DNA from: G016234445 sp964438865
GTDB lineage: Bacteria; Chloroflexota; Dehalococcoidia; Tepidiformales; Tepidiformaceae
Length of the DNA stretch: 64,000 nt
Direction: 5' to 3'
NCBI GenBank assembly: GCA_964438865.1
Contig: CAYTMI010000008.1
Coordinates: 105,801-169,800 of the forward strand
Positions 15,536 to 24,282 of the stretch are shown one piece after another. Each line of letters starts with the position of its first letter. Positions within the stretch are counted from its first letter, which is position 1. A program made the position numbers and the translations under genes. Below the pieces are notes generated by a model, which worked only from the letters and a program-made list of their open reading frames with translations, searched no databases and was not told where the DNA came from.

Positions 15536-17509
15536 CTACCGGCGCATCGGGATTGCCACCAGGTCCGGCCGGGAGGGCGGGCCGTCGAGCCCACGCGCCG
15601 CTTCGTGGCCGTCGAAGGTCGCCATCTCCAGCCGCCGCGGCCCGGTGCAGTCGCCGATCGCCCGGACGCGCGTGTGGTGCTCCGAAAGCTGATAGAACAG
15701 CGCGTTGGCGGGGACGATGTTGCAGGCCAGCACCACCGTGTCGGCCGCGAATTCCGTCTCCTCCGACGTGTAGAAGTCGTAGAGCGTCACCGACCCCGGC
15801 TCGATCGCGCGCGCCCAGGTCGTCGGCCGGATGTCGACGCCGAGTGCGTGCACCCGCCGAAGGGTGGCCATCCGGGTGATCGGTTCAGCATGCTTCCCGG
15901 CTTCGAGTTCGCGGGTCACGAGGATGACCTCCTTGCCCTGCGCTGCCAGCAGTTCCGCGACGCCCATCCCCTGGACGTGGTGTTCGTCGTCAAGGATGAC
16001 CACGCGCTCGCCCGTCTCCACCTCGCCGTTGAGCACGTCCCACGCCTGTACCACGTTCGCCCCGTCGATGCCCTGGATGTGGTCTGGGACGCGCGGGGTG
16101 CCGCCCGTCGCGACGAAGATGTCGTCGGGCTTGAGCGCGAGCACGTCCGCGGCGGTGGCCCGCGTGTTGAGCCGGATGTCGACACCTAGCCGCTTCATCT
16201 CGACCGTGTAATAACGCCCGACTTCGGCGAAATCAGTGCGTCCCGGGGCCTTCGCGGCGATGTTGGTCTGCCCGCCGAGGGCGCCCGACTGTTCGAAGAG
16301 GGTGACGTTGTGCCCCGCGCTGGCGGCCACGCGGGCGGCTTCGCAACCGGCCGGCCCACCGCCGATGATCACCAGCCGCTTCGGGTCGGACGTCCGGGGG
16401 ATGGTGCCCCAGTGCTCTTCGCGGCCGATGGCGGGGTTGATGGCGCAGGTGATCGGCGCATACTTTTCGACGTGGCCCCAGCAGCCTTCGTTGCAGCCCA
16501 GGCAGTGGCGAATCTGGTCGAGTCGGCCTTCCCGCGCCTTGTTCGGCAGTTCCGGGTCGCAGATGTTCGCCCGGGTCATCCCCACCATGTCGGCCTGGCG
16601 GTTCTCCAGGATCTGCTCGGCCATCACCGGGTCGTTGATCCGCCCGATGCAGACGACCGGGATGTCCAGCACTTCTTTCGCGATCGCCGCGAGGTACACG
16701 AACGACCCACCGGGGTAGTACATCGGCGCGATGATCGTGTCCTTCGAACGGTAGTTCCCGACGCTCACGCTCAGGTAGTCCAGTTGGTTGCCGGCCGTGA
16801 GGACCGGCACCATGCGCTCGAAGTCCTCGCTCGTGTAGCCGTCCTCCGTCATCTCATCGCCGGAGATCCGCATCCCAACGGTCCAGTCGCGCCCAACCTC
16901 CTGGCGGATGGATTCGATAATCTGGGCGACGAAGTTCATCCGGCGTTCGAAGTCGCCCCCGTACTCGTCGTCGCGCATGTTCGAAAGCGGCGAAAGGAAC
17001 TGGGTGATCAGGTAGCCGTGGGCGCCGTGGATTTCGGCCCCGTCCAGCCCGGCTTCGCGCAGCACCGAAGCCCCCCGCGCGTACCCGGCGATCACTTCCT
17101 GGACTTCGCCCGTTGTCATTTCGTGGGGGACGGTCCAGGTGTCTGGCTGCGGCACCGGCGACGGCGCCCATGGCTGGCCGAAGAGGTTGTTCCCCTGCGC
17201 GCCCGGGTGCCACAACTGGCCGACGAACTTCGCGCCATGTTCGTGGATCGCTTCCGTCGCGGCCCGGAACTTCGCCACCGCCGCCGGCTGGGCGAAGGTG
17301 TCCCCGATCGAACGGTGGATCCCGTGGACGTGCGACCCGATGAGCCCGATCCCGCCCTTCGACTTCGCAACCCAGTAGGCGATTTCGCGCGACCCGGGGA
17401 GCCCGTCCGGGTCAGTGAAGAGCGTGTGGTGCGGCGTGCTCATGATCCGGTTGCGGACCGTGAAGCTGCCGATCTTGAGCGGGCTGAAGAGAAGCTTGAA
17501 CTCGGTCAC
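15536..17509 (-). CDS. NADH:flavin oxidoreductase / 2,4-dienoyl-CoA reductase-like Fe-S flavoprotein
   Basis: A 657-residue protein with the FadH/trimethylamine-dehydrogenase architecture. Residues 1-340 are an old-yellow-enzyme TIM barrel with FMN (FSPLKIGSFTVRNRIMSTPHH, EIHGAHGYLITQFLSP). A 4Fe-4S binding stretch, HCLGCNEGCWGHVEKYAPITC, follows. A C-terminal FAD/NAD(P) module completes it (VIIGGGPAGCEAARVAAS, VVILDDEHHVQGMGVAELLAAQG). It should reduce an enone or dienoyl-type compound, or oxidise an amine. A GGGAGGG ribosome binding site precedes its GTG start. It lies upstream of etfA-etfB and is divergent from a molybdoenzyme, suggesting a shared redox pathway. Substrate unknown. Confidence 0.83.
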   Translation of the reverse strand: MTEFKLLFSPLKIGSFTVRNRIMSTPHHTLFTDPDGLPGSREIAYWVAKSKGGIGLIGSHVHGIHRSIGDTFAQPAAVAKFRAATEAIHEHGAKFVGQLWHPGAQGNNLFGQPWAPSPVPQPDTWTVPHEMTTGEVQEVIAGYARGASVLREAGLDGAEIHGAHGYLITQFLSPLSNMRDDEYGGDFERRMNFVAQIIESIRQEVGRDWTVGMRISGDEMTEDGYTSEDFERMVPVLTAGNQLDYLSVSVGNYRSKDTIIAPMYYPGGSFVYLAAIAKEVLDIPVVCIGRINDPVMAEQILENRQADMVGMTRANICDPELPNKAREGRLDQIRHCLGCNEGCWGHVEKYAPITCAINPAIGREEHWGTIPRTSDPKRLVIIGGGPAGCEAARVAASAGHNVTLFEQSGALGGQTNIAAKAPGRTDFAEVGRYYTVEMKRLGVDIRLNTRATAADVLALKPDDIFVATGGTPRVPDHIQGIDGANVVQAWDVLNGEVETGERVVILDDEHHVQGMGVAELLAAQGKEVILVTRELEAGKHAEPITRMATLRRVHALGVDIRPTTWARAIEPGSVTLYDFYTSEETEFAADTVVLACNIVPANALFYQLSEHHTRVRAIGDCTGPRRLEMATFDGHEAARGLDGPPSRPDLVAIPMRR

Positions 17510-17670
17510 GGCCGACCCTCCCAGAGTGGACTATCCTTGCTATCGAAGGCACAGGACGTTTGTGCTGGTGTGCCAGAGCCAGCCCCCCGCGGCAATGACG
17601 CCGATCATATTTCGCCCGAACCTGATCTAGGTCATACCGTCATCGGCCGCAAACCGGCATTACCAGCGAC

Positions 17671-20487
17671 ATGACTACTACACCATCGGCCCCGCCCGTT
17701 CCCAACAGCTTTGACAGGTACCGCGACAAGTTGGAGTGGGATGCCGTCTACTGGGGCACCCACTGCGTCGACTGCTACCCCGGCGACTGCCCCGTCCGCG
17801 TCTACGTGAAGGATGGCAAGGTCGTCCGCGAAGAACAATCCGGCACCATCGCCATGGTCGAAGAGGGCGTGCCCGACTTCAACCCCATGGGCTGCCAGAA
17901 GGGGGCCTCCTGGAGCCAGTCGCTCTACGGCCCCGACCGCGTCCAGTACCCCCTCCGCCGGGCTGGCGAACGTGGCGAAGGCAAATGGGAGCGCATCAGC
18001 TGGGACACCGCCCTCACCGAGATCGCCGAGTCGATGGTCGACGCTATCGAAACCCACGGTTCCCAATCGATTGTCCAGGAGGGCACGCCGGAAGGGGGCG
18101 GCAGCATGGGCATGCGCCGCTTCCTTTCGACGGTGGGCGGGCACTACCTCGACCTCCAGGGGTCGTTCAACGACTTCTCGATCGGCCTCTACGAAACCTT
18201 CGGCAAGTTCAGCCCCACCTCCTCGGCCGATGACTGGTTCAAGTCGGAACTGATCCTCCTCTGGCACATGAACCCGGTCTACACGCGGATCTCGCTCTAC
18301 CACTTCATCGCCGAGGCCCGCTACAACGGCGCCGAGGTCGTCAACATCTCTCCCGACATCAACGCCTCCCACACCCACGCCGACTACCAGGTCCCGATCA
18401 ACGGCGCCTCGGACCCGGCCTTCGGGCTCGCCCTCGTCCAGGTGATGCTGGAAGAAGGGATCGCCGACTGGAAGTTCCTCAAGGAACAGACAGACTTCGG
18501 CTTCCTCATCCGCACCGACACCCGCCGTTATCTGCGCCAGATCGACGTCGAAGGCAAGGGCCGCGAAGACCAGATGTACCAGTGGGTGCCCGGCCGTGGG
18601 CTGAAGCTCGCCGACCGCGGGAACATGTTCCTCAAGGGCGTCGACATCGCCCTCGAAGGCGTCTTCGACGTCAAGCTCGCCGATGGCTCCACCGTCCAGG
18701 TCACGCCCGTCTATGCGCTCCTCAAGGGCAAGCTCGACCGCGACTACACGCCCGAAAAGCAGCAGTCGATCACCAGCGTCCACCCGGACGTGATCCGGAT
18801 GCTCGCCCGCAAGATCGCCACCAGGCGGACCAACATCATGCTTGGCTACAACGCCTGCAAGTTCTACCACGGCGACCTGATCGAACGGGTGATGTGCCTG
18901 GTCCTCGCCGCCAGCGGCAATTGGGGCAAGCATGGCACCGGCATCCGCTGCTGGGCGGCAGCGATGAACGACGGCGCCGGTATCGCGATGGCCAAGCCCG
19001 GCCCCGGCGCCGCCAACAGCGAAATCGTCCTCTCCGCCCGCGATGCCGCCGTCGCCGCGATCAAGAAGACAGACCCGACGATGACGACCGAGATCGCCGT
19101 CCGCGAACTCTCGAAGATGATCGCCGGCTCCGAGCGCGGCGGGATCAACAAGGTCGACCAGACGCCGGTCGCCGGCGGCACCTCCTCGCCCCCCGCCTTC
19201 TGGTGGTACTGGCACGCCGGCTACAAGGAGCGCTGGAACAAGCGCGAATGGGGCGACGAATCCCTCCCCCGCGGATTCGATGACTACTTCCAGGAGGCGC
19301 TGGACAAGGGCTGGTGGAAGGGACTCGCCCGTCCCGGCCCGGATGACCCCCCCCAGGTCTTCATCGAATGCGGCGGCAACACGCTCAGGCGCACCCGCGG
19401 CGGCAAGGGCGCCCTCCTTCGCACCCTCTGGCCGAAACTCAAGGCGATCGTCATCATCGACTTCCGCATGAGCCAGACCGCGCTCTACGGCGACTACTTC
19501 CTCCCCGCCGCCCAGCACTACGAAAAGCTCGCCTTCGGCATGCCCACCCCCCACGTCATGAACCTCACCCTCGGCGACCGCGCCGCTGAGCCGCCCGGTG
19601 AAGCGAAGGACGAGTGGGAGATCTTCGACCTCATGGTCAAGAAGATCGCGGAGGTCGCCGAGAGGCGCGGCCTCGTCGAATACACCGGCGGCAACGGCGT
19701 CGAACGCAAGTACGCCGACCTCTCCCAGGCCTACTCCATGCACAACTACTTCGACAACGAAGACGCCCGTTTCGATGAGATCATCCGCGACTCGGCCCTC
19801 GCCGGGACGATTCCGATGGGCACCAACCTCCGCACCATGCGCGAAACGGGCCACGTCCGCTTCATCGACTGGGGCCTCGCGCCGATGGGGCTTTCCCAGG
19901 CATCGCCGCTGGAGCCGCACAAGACCCACGTCCCCTTCCGCGACCACACCGAACGCGGCGACCCCTTCCCGACCTACGCCCGCCGCGCCCAGTTCTACAT
20001 CGACCACCCCTGGTTCTTGGAGGCCGGCGAAGAACTCCCCGTCCACAAGCCCAACCCGAACATGGGCGGCAACTACCCTATCGGCCTCACTTCGGGCCAC
20101 AACCGCTGGTCGATCCACACCATGAACCAGGCGAACGAAGTCATCCTCGGGACGCACCGCGGCGAACCGTTCGCCGAAGTGAACCTGCAGGATGCCGCCG
20201 CCCGCGGGATCAAGGATGACGACCTGATGCGCGTCTTCAACGACGTCAGTTCGTTCAAGGTCCGCGCCAAGGTTTCGCCCAGCGTGAAGCCCGGCCAGCT
20301 CGTCTCCTACAACGGTTGGGCCGGGTTCCAGTACCGCGACTGGTCCGGCGCGAACGAAATCGAACCCGGCATGGTCAAGTGGATAGGCTTCGCCGGCGGC
20401 TACGGCCACCTCCAGCACCTCAGCGCCGAATGGCAGCCGGTCCCCGTCGACCGCTGGGTGCGCTGCGACTACGAGAAGATCCAGTAG
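17671..20487 (+). CDS. Type II DMSO reductase-family molybdopterin enzyme, catalytic subunit
   Basis: A 938-residue molybdo-bis(pyranopterin guanine dinucleotide) oxidoreductase. The FS0 cluster motif is His31-Cys32-x2-Cys35-x4-Cys40-x34-Cys75, followed by CQKGASW. Asp168 (FNDFSIGLYETFG) aligns with the aspartate that binds Mo in NarG and ethylbenzene dehydrogenase, so it belongs to the type II group (nitrate, chlorate, ethylbenzene and steroid C25 enzymes). There is no Tat signal, so it should be cytoplasmic. No beta Fe-S subunit, gamma haem subunit or chaperone gene follows; the next gene is a lipoprotein, and a strong hairpin ends the transcript. It is divergent from the OYE-like gene. A role in hydroxylating or reducing a recalcitrant compound is inference. 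Confidence 0.82.
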   Translation: MTTTPSAPPVPNSFDRYRDKLEWDAVYWGTHCVDCYPGDCPVRVYVKDGKVVREEQSGTIAMVEEGVPDFNPMGCQKGASWSQSLYGPDRVQYPLRRAGERGEGKWERISWDTALTEIAESMVDAIETHGSQSIVQEGTPEGGGSMGMRRFLSTVGGHYLDLQGSFNDFSIGLYETFGKFSPTSSADDWFKSELILLWHMNPVYTRISLYHFIAEARYNGAEVVNISPDINASHTHADYQVPINGASDPAFGLALVQVMLEEGIADWKFLKEQTDFGFLIRTDTRRYLRQIDVEGKGREDQMYQWVPGRGLKLADRGNMFLKGVDIALEGVFDVKLADGSTVQVTPVYALLKGKLDRDYTPEKQQSITSVHPDVIRMLARKIATRRTNIMLGYNACKFYHGDLIERVMCLVLAASGNWGKHGTGIRCWAAAMNDGAGIAMAKPGPGAANSEIVLSARDAAVAAIKKTDPTMTTEIAVRELSKMIAGSERGGINKVDQTPVAGGTSSPPAFWWYWHAGYKERWNKREWGDESLPRGFDDYFQEALDKGWWKGLARPGPDDPPQVFIECGGNTLRRTRGGKGALLRTLWPKLKAIVIIDFRMSQTALYGDYFLPAAQHYEKLAFGMPTPHVMNLTLGDRAAEPPGEAKDEWEIFDLMVKKIAEVAERRGLVEYTGGNGVERKYADLSQAYSMHNYFDNEDARFDEIIRDSALAGTIPMGTNLRTMRETGHVRFIDWGLAPMGLSQASPLEPHKTHVPFRDHTERGDPFPTYARRAQFYIDHPWFLEAGEELPVHKPNPNMGGNYPIGLTSGHNRWSIHTMNQANEVILGTHRGEPFAEVNLQDAAARGIKDDDLMRVFNDVSSFKVRAKVSPSVKPGQLVSYNGWAGFQYRDWSGANEIEPGMVKWIGFAGGYGHLQHLSAEWQPVPVDRWVRCDYEKIQ

Positions 20488-20528
20488 CGCGGCCGAGAGC
20501 AGGGTGGGTTGGTCACGGAAATCAGGGA

Positions 20529-20559
20529 CCCTGTGCCGTGGCATGGCCACGGCACAGGG
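20529..20559 (+). terminator. Strong stem-loop after the molybdoenzyme gene
   Basis: A perfect 14-bp stem (CCCTGTGCCGTGGC at 20529-20542 with its complement at 20546-20559) closes a three-base loop, 41 bases past the stop codon. The T tract is poor (CGAGTCTT), so termination may be weak or factor-assisted, but the position between two separate transcription units fits a terminator. Confidence 0.65.
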
Positions 20560-20627
20560 CGAGTCTTGGGACGGTGGCGGCCCGGACCGGCCCGTGGCGG
20601 CCCCGCCGCCCAGAAAGGGGTGGTCCG

Positions 20628-21137
20628 ATGACGCCGACGACACGGCCCCGCTCGCCATTCCTCCTGGTCCTGTTGCTGCTCGGCGTGCTGAGCGCCGCCT
20701 TCGCCCTGATCGCCGCCTGCGGTGGCGGTGACGACGACAGCGACGGCGGCGCCACGGCAACGGCGACCCAACCGCAGACTGGCCCCGCTACCATCACCAT
20801 CACCAGTTCGGGCCCAATCACGGGTCAGAAGAGCCGCATCCTCCTCGTCTACGCGGCCCCCGCTGGCGGCGGCCCGGCAGGCCAGGCCTGCGTCACCATC
20901 ACCTCCGATAGCTTCACCGTGCCCGCCACCGTGATGCTCGAAGTCCCCACCGGCCAGCAGAGCCCCTGCACCGGCAACCCGGGGCAGAAGGTCTTCGCGA
21001 AGGGCACCTACACGATCACCGCCGGGGTCTACGTCGGCGGCCAGCAGGCGCCGGAGAAGCAGTCCACCCAGGCGGCCGAAGTCGCCGGTACGGCCCCCGT
21101 GCAGGTCAAGCTCGACGGGGCGGCGCTCTCGAAATAG
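20628..21137 (+). CDS. Small secreted lipoprotein of unknown function
   Basis: A 169-residue protein with a typical lipoprotein signal (FLLVLLLLGVLSAAFALIAAC, lipobox Cys about residue 31) and a Gly/Asp/Thr-rich linker. The remainder (GPATITITSSGPITGQKSRILLVY... QVKLDG) has alternating beta-strand character with two Cys residues (QACVTI and SPCTGN) that could form a disulfide. The ATG is preceded by AGAAAGGGG. No enzyme motif is seen. It is probably surface exposed, but neither neighbour explains its role. Confidence 0.65.
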   Translation: MTPTTRPRSPFLLVLLLLGVLSAAFALIAACGGGDDDSDGGATATATQPQTGPATITITSSGPITGQKSRILLVYAAPAGGGPAGQACVTITSDSFTVPATVMLEVPTGQQSPCTGNPGQKVFAKGTYTITAGVYVGGQQAPEKQSTQAAEVAGTAPVQVKLDGAALSK

Positions 21138-21246
21138 CAGCCCCCGCGCCCTGAAGCCGGTCACCTGAGGCCATCCGGACAGCCGGAAGGGGCCGCCCGG
21201 CCGTAGCCATGCCCTCGCGCCCGCAGCAAGATGGACGAGGGTTGTC

Positions 21247-22527
21247 ATGATGGTCACCTTCCAGGATCGCGATGATGCCGGCCGCCGGCTTGGCCGCCTG
21301 CTCGAAAAGCGTGGGCTCGAACGGCCCCTGGTCCTCGGGATTCCCCGCGGCGGGGTGCCCGTCGCCGCCCAGGTCGCCCGCGCGGTGCATGGCGAACTCG
21401 GCGTCGTCGTCGCCCGGAAGATCGGTGCGCCCTCCCAGCCTGAACTCGCGATCGGCGCGGTGACTGCCGACGGCGTCGCCTGGATCAACGAACCGCTCGC
21501 CGCGGACGCGGGTGCAGGCAAGGACTACCTCGACCGCGAGATCGCCGCCCAGGCCGCCGAGGCCCGCCGCCGCGAAGCTGTCTTCAATAGCCATCGTCGC
21601 GGATCAGTGGCCGGCCGGCCCGTCATCATCGTTGACGACGGCATCGCCACCGGGGCCACCGCCCTCGCGGCCGCGCGCTCAATGCGGGCGGCGGGCGCAA
21701 AACCGCTGATTGTCGCGGTGCCGGTGGGCCCGCCCCACACACTCGGACTGCTCCGGCAAGAGGCGGACGAGGTGATCACCCTCCACGAGGAGCGCGATTT
21801 CTGGGCAATCGGCCAGTTCTATGTGGACTTCCACCCCATGGACGACGCCGAGGTCCTGGACGTGCTCGCCGGCTTCCGGGCCGCACCCGGTACGGTTGAG
21901 GCGCGCATCCGCCGCGACGGCGTCGAACTCGCCGCCCGGCTCCGGCTTCCCGGGCAGGTTGCTCCCGTCGTCGTCTTCGTCCACGGACTCGGCAGTTCGA
22001 AGGAATCTCCCCGCAACGTCGTCATCGCCGAGCGCCTGGTCGATGCCGGGTTCGCGGCCCTGCTCTTCGACCTCAGCGGGCACGGCGAATCCACCCCCGA
22101 CCCCCGCGAGGGGCTCGATGCCTACGTCGACGACCTCGCCGCCGCCTTCGCCTGGCTGAAGGACCAGCCCGGCGTCGACAGCGGCCGCATCGCAATCGCC
22201 GGTTCGAGCCTCGGCGCGGTCGTCGCGCTCCGAGCCGTGCAGTCTGGCCGGGTGAAGCCCGCGGCGCTCGTCCTCCGCGCCCCGCCCGCTGACCCGGACG
22301 ACTTTCGCGGCCTCGCCGTCCCCGCGCTGCTGCTCGTCGGCTCCCACGACCCGCTCCTGGAACAGGCCCGTGAGGCGGGCGCGCTGACGACGTCCGTGCG
22401 CCTCCAGGTGGTGCCCGGCGCCGGCCACCTCTTCGAAGAGCCGGGCACGCTCGAAGCGGCCACCGAAGCCACCGTCTCATGGCTGCGCGGCCAGCTCGCC
22501 GCCCCCGCCGCCCCGGCGCGGACGTAG
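21247..22527 (+). CDS. Phosphoribosyltransferase-alpha/beta hydrolase fusion protein
   Basis: A 426-residue two-domain protein. Residues 1-210 are a type I phosphoribosyltransferase-like domain with PRPP loop VIIVDDGIATGATALAAA and an early RGGVPVAAQVARA. Residues about 220-420 are a dienelactone-hydrolase-like alpha/beta hydrolase with FVHGLGSSKES, nucleophile elbow AGSSLGAVVAL and the catalytic His in GAGHLFEE. The same fusion is known in actinobacteria, for example the DosR-regulated Rv0571c, where its biochemical role is unsettled. GAGGG precedes the double ATG. Hsp20 and an APH/AAA kinase of the same stress-linked set lie at 41247 and 45102. Confidence 0.82.
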   Translation: MMVTFQDRDDAGRRLGRLLEKRGLERPLVLGIPRGGVPVAAQVARAVHGELGVVVARKIGAPSQPELAIGAVTADGVAWINEPLAADAGAGKDYLDREIAAQAAEARRREAVFNSHRRGSVAGRPVIIVDDGIATGATALAAARSMRAAGAKPLIVAVPVGPPHTLGLLRQEADEVITLHEERDFWAIGQFYVDFHPMDDAEVLDVLAGFRAAPGTVEARIRRDGVELAARLRLPGQVAPVVVFVHGLGSSKESPRNVVIAERLVDAGFAALLFDLSGHGESTPDPREGLDAYVDDLAAAFAWLKDQPGVDSGRIAIAGSSLGAVVALRAVQSGRVKPAALVLRAPPADPDDFRGLAVPALLLVGSHDPLLEQAREAGALTTSVRLQVVPGAGHLFEEPGTLEAATEATVSWLRGQLAAPAAPART

Positions 22528-22607
22528 CCGCCGTGGCACCCGGGCGCGTGGCGCTCCTCAAGCCCCGTGTCTGCGTGAAGGGCTAATCGCCACCTCCGTC
22601 GCCAGCA

Positions 22608-22734
22608 GTAGCCCGAGTGCCAGCGAGGGCAGGCGCCCGGCCCCGCCCCCATCCAGCCCAGGACGCCACAGCCGTTCCTCCCGGTACACCCACGATCCCC
22701 CGCGCGCCGTCAGTAGCCCGAGTGCCAGCGAGGG
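22608..22734 (+). repeat. Two copies of the dispersed GTAGCCCGAGTGCCAGCGAG element
   Basis: Copies at 22608-22629 and 22713-22734, each followed by CAGGCG, lie in the 266-base spacer between the fusion gene and the transhydrogenase gene. They match those at 5779 and 7251 and point the same way. The sequence between the two copies shows no coding signal. Confidence 0.75.
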
Positions 22735-22781
22735 CAGGCGCCGCGCCGCCCACTCCCCTCCACTCTTGCTCCCGGGTGTCG

Positions 22782-22787
22782 TAGGCT
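22782..22787 (+). promoter_or_regulatory. Candidate -10 element predicting a leaderless sthA mRNA
   Basis: TAGGCT ends six bases before the GTG start of the transhydrogenase gene, which would place the first transcribed base at or next to the start codon. No Shine-Dalgarno sequence is present. No good -35 is visible at 16-18 bases upstream, so the call is tentative. Confidence 0.35.
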
Positions 22788-22793
22788 CCGCGG

Positions 22794-24185
22794 GTGGCCT
22801 ACGACTACGACCTCCTGGTGATTGGCTCTGGCCCTGCCGGCGAAAAAGGCGCGGCCCAGGCGGCCTACTTCGGCAAGCGGGTCGCTATTGTCGAAAAGGC
22901 CGAGGAGCCCGGCGGCGCGGCCGTCCACACCGGCACCCTCCCTTCCAAGACCCTCCGCGAAACCGCGCTCTTCCTCTCCGGCTACCGCCAGCGCGAGCTC
23001 TACAGCGTCTCCGTCTCCCTCGATCCCGGGCTCGCCGTCCCCAAGCTCCTGTCCCGAAAAGACACCGTCCGGGTGATGGAAGTCGGCCGCATCCACGAAA
23101 ACCTGGACCGCCACAGCATCGAGACCCTGCACGGCATCGCCACGGTGCTCGACGGCCACACGGTCGAGGTCGCCGGTCCCGGCACCGCCCGGTCCGTAAC
23201 GGCCGAATTCATCCTTGTTGCTACCGGGTCCGTGCCCTTCCACCCGGCGGGCATCGACTTCCCGGACACGTCCATCGACGACAGCGACGAAATCCTCACC
23301 ATCGACTCCATGCCCCGTAGCCTGATCGTCCTCGGCGCCGGCGTGATTGGCTGCGAATACGCCTGCGTCTTCGCGACCATGGGCGCCCGCGTCACGCTCC
23401 TCGATTCGCGCCCCCAACTGCTCCCCTTCCTCGACACGGAGATCAGCAACGAACTCCAGGCTTCGATGGTGCGGCTGGGCATCGACGTCCGCCTGGGCGA
23501 AGTGGCCGCCAGCGTCCAGCGCGAAGGCGATGGCATCGCCGTCCGCCTCGCTTCCGGCGTCAACCTCCACTGCGACCGCCTCCTCAACGCCGCCGGACGC
23601 CACGGCGCGACCGCCGGCCTCGGTCTCGAAGAAGCGGGCGTCCGGATGGCCCCGCGCGGCTGCATCGAAGTCGACGCCAACTACCGGACGAGCGTGCGCT
23701 CCATCTTTGCCGCCGGCGACGTGATCGGCTTCCCCGCGCTCGCGTCCACGTCGATGGAGCAGGGCCGCGTCGCCGTCTGCCGCGCCTTCGGCTTCGACTA
23801 CAAGCAGCACATGAGCACCCTGCTCCCCTACGGCATCTTCACGATCCCGGAAGTCAGCGCCGTTGGGCTCACCGAGCAGGAAGCCGCCGCGAAAGGCCAG
23901 GCTGTGGTCTGTGGCCGCGCGCTCTACCGCGACAACGCCCGCGGCAAGATCATCGGCGCCAGCGAGGGCATGGTAAAACTGGTCTTCGACGCCGCCACGC
24001 GGCGCCTGGCAGGAGCCCACATCATCGGTGACGGCGCCGCCGAACTCCTTCACATCGGCCAGGCCATGATCACCCTCGGCGGGACCGTGGACACGCTGGT
24101 CGAGACCGTCTTCAACTACCCGACGCTCTCCGACTGCTACAAGTACGCCGCCTACGACGCCCTCGGCCGGTGGCCCGCCGGCTGA
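22794..24185 (+). CDS. sthA: Soluble NAD(P)+ transhydrogenase-like flavoprotein
   Basis: A 463-residue member of the pyridine-nucleotide-disulfide oxidoreductase fold. It has FAD motif GSGPAGEKGA near the N-terminus, NAD motif LIVLGAGVIGCEYACVFATMG in the middle, and ASTSMEQGRVAVCRAFG and the C-terminal dimer domain. The redox disulfide is absent: where lipoamide dehydrogenase has CxxxxC, this protein reads GTLPSKTLRE. That is the hallmark of the Si-specific soluble transhydrogenase (SthA/UdhA), which balances NADH and NADPH. The GTG start has no ribosome binding site and may be leaderless. No partner genes are adjacent. Confidence 0.82.
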   Translation: MAYDYDLLVIGSGPAGEKGAAQAAYFGKRVAIVEKAEEPGGAAVHTGTLPSKTLRETALFLSGYRQRELYSVSVSLDPGLAVPKLLSRKDTVRVMEVGRIHENLDRHSIETLHGIATVLDGHTVEVAGPGTARSVTAEFILVATGSVPFHPAGIDFPDTSIDDSDEILTIDSMPRSLIVLGAGVIGCEYACVFATMGARVTLLDSRPQLLPFLDTEISNELQASMVRLGIDVRLGEVAASVQREGDGIAVRLASGVNLHCDRLLNAAGRHGATAGLGLEEAGVRMAPRGCIEVDANYRTSVRSIFAAGDVIGFPALASTSMEQGRVAVCRAFGFDYKQHMSTLLPYGIFTIPEVSAVGLTEQEAAAKGQAVVCGRALYRDNARGKIIGASEGMVKLVFDAATRRLAGAHIIGDGAAELLHIGQAMITLGGTVDTLVETVFNYPTLSDCYKYAAYDALGRWPAG

Positions 24186-24282
24186 AATCGGCATCGCAGG
24201 GCCGTCCACAAGGCCCGGGTTCAGTGCCCCGGCTGGTCATTCACCGCGCGCGTCGCAGGTGCGAAGCTTGCGCGGCGACGCC

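Noticed and set aside
17632..20760. A 1042-codon open frame on the minus strand across the molybdoenzyme gene
   Set aside because: It is an antisense shadow produced by GC3 bias. Its product has no recognisable domain, while the plus-strand frame is a complete molybdoenzyme.
22794..24185. Annotation as dihydrolipoamide dehydrogenase or mercuric reductase
   Set aside because: The redox-active CxxxxC is absent (GTLPSKTLRE), which fits the soluble transhydrogenase instead.
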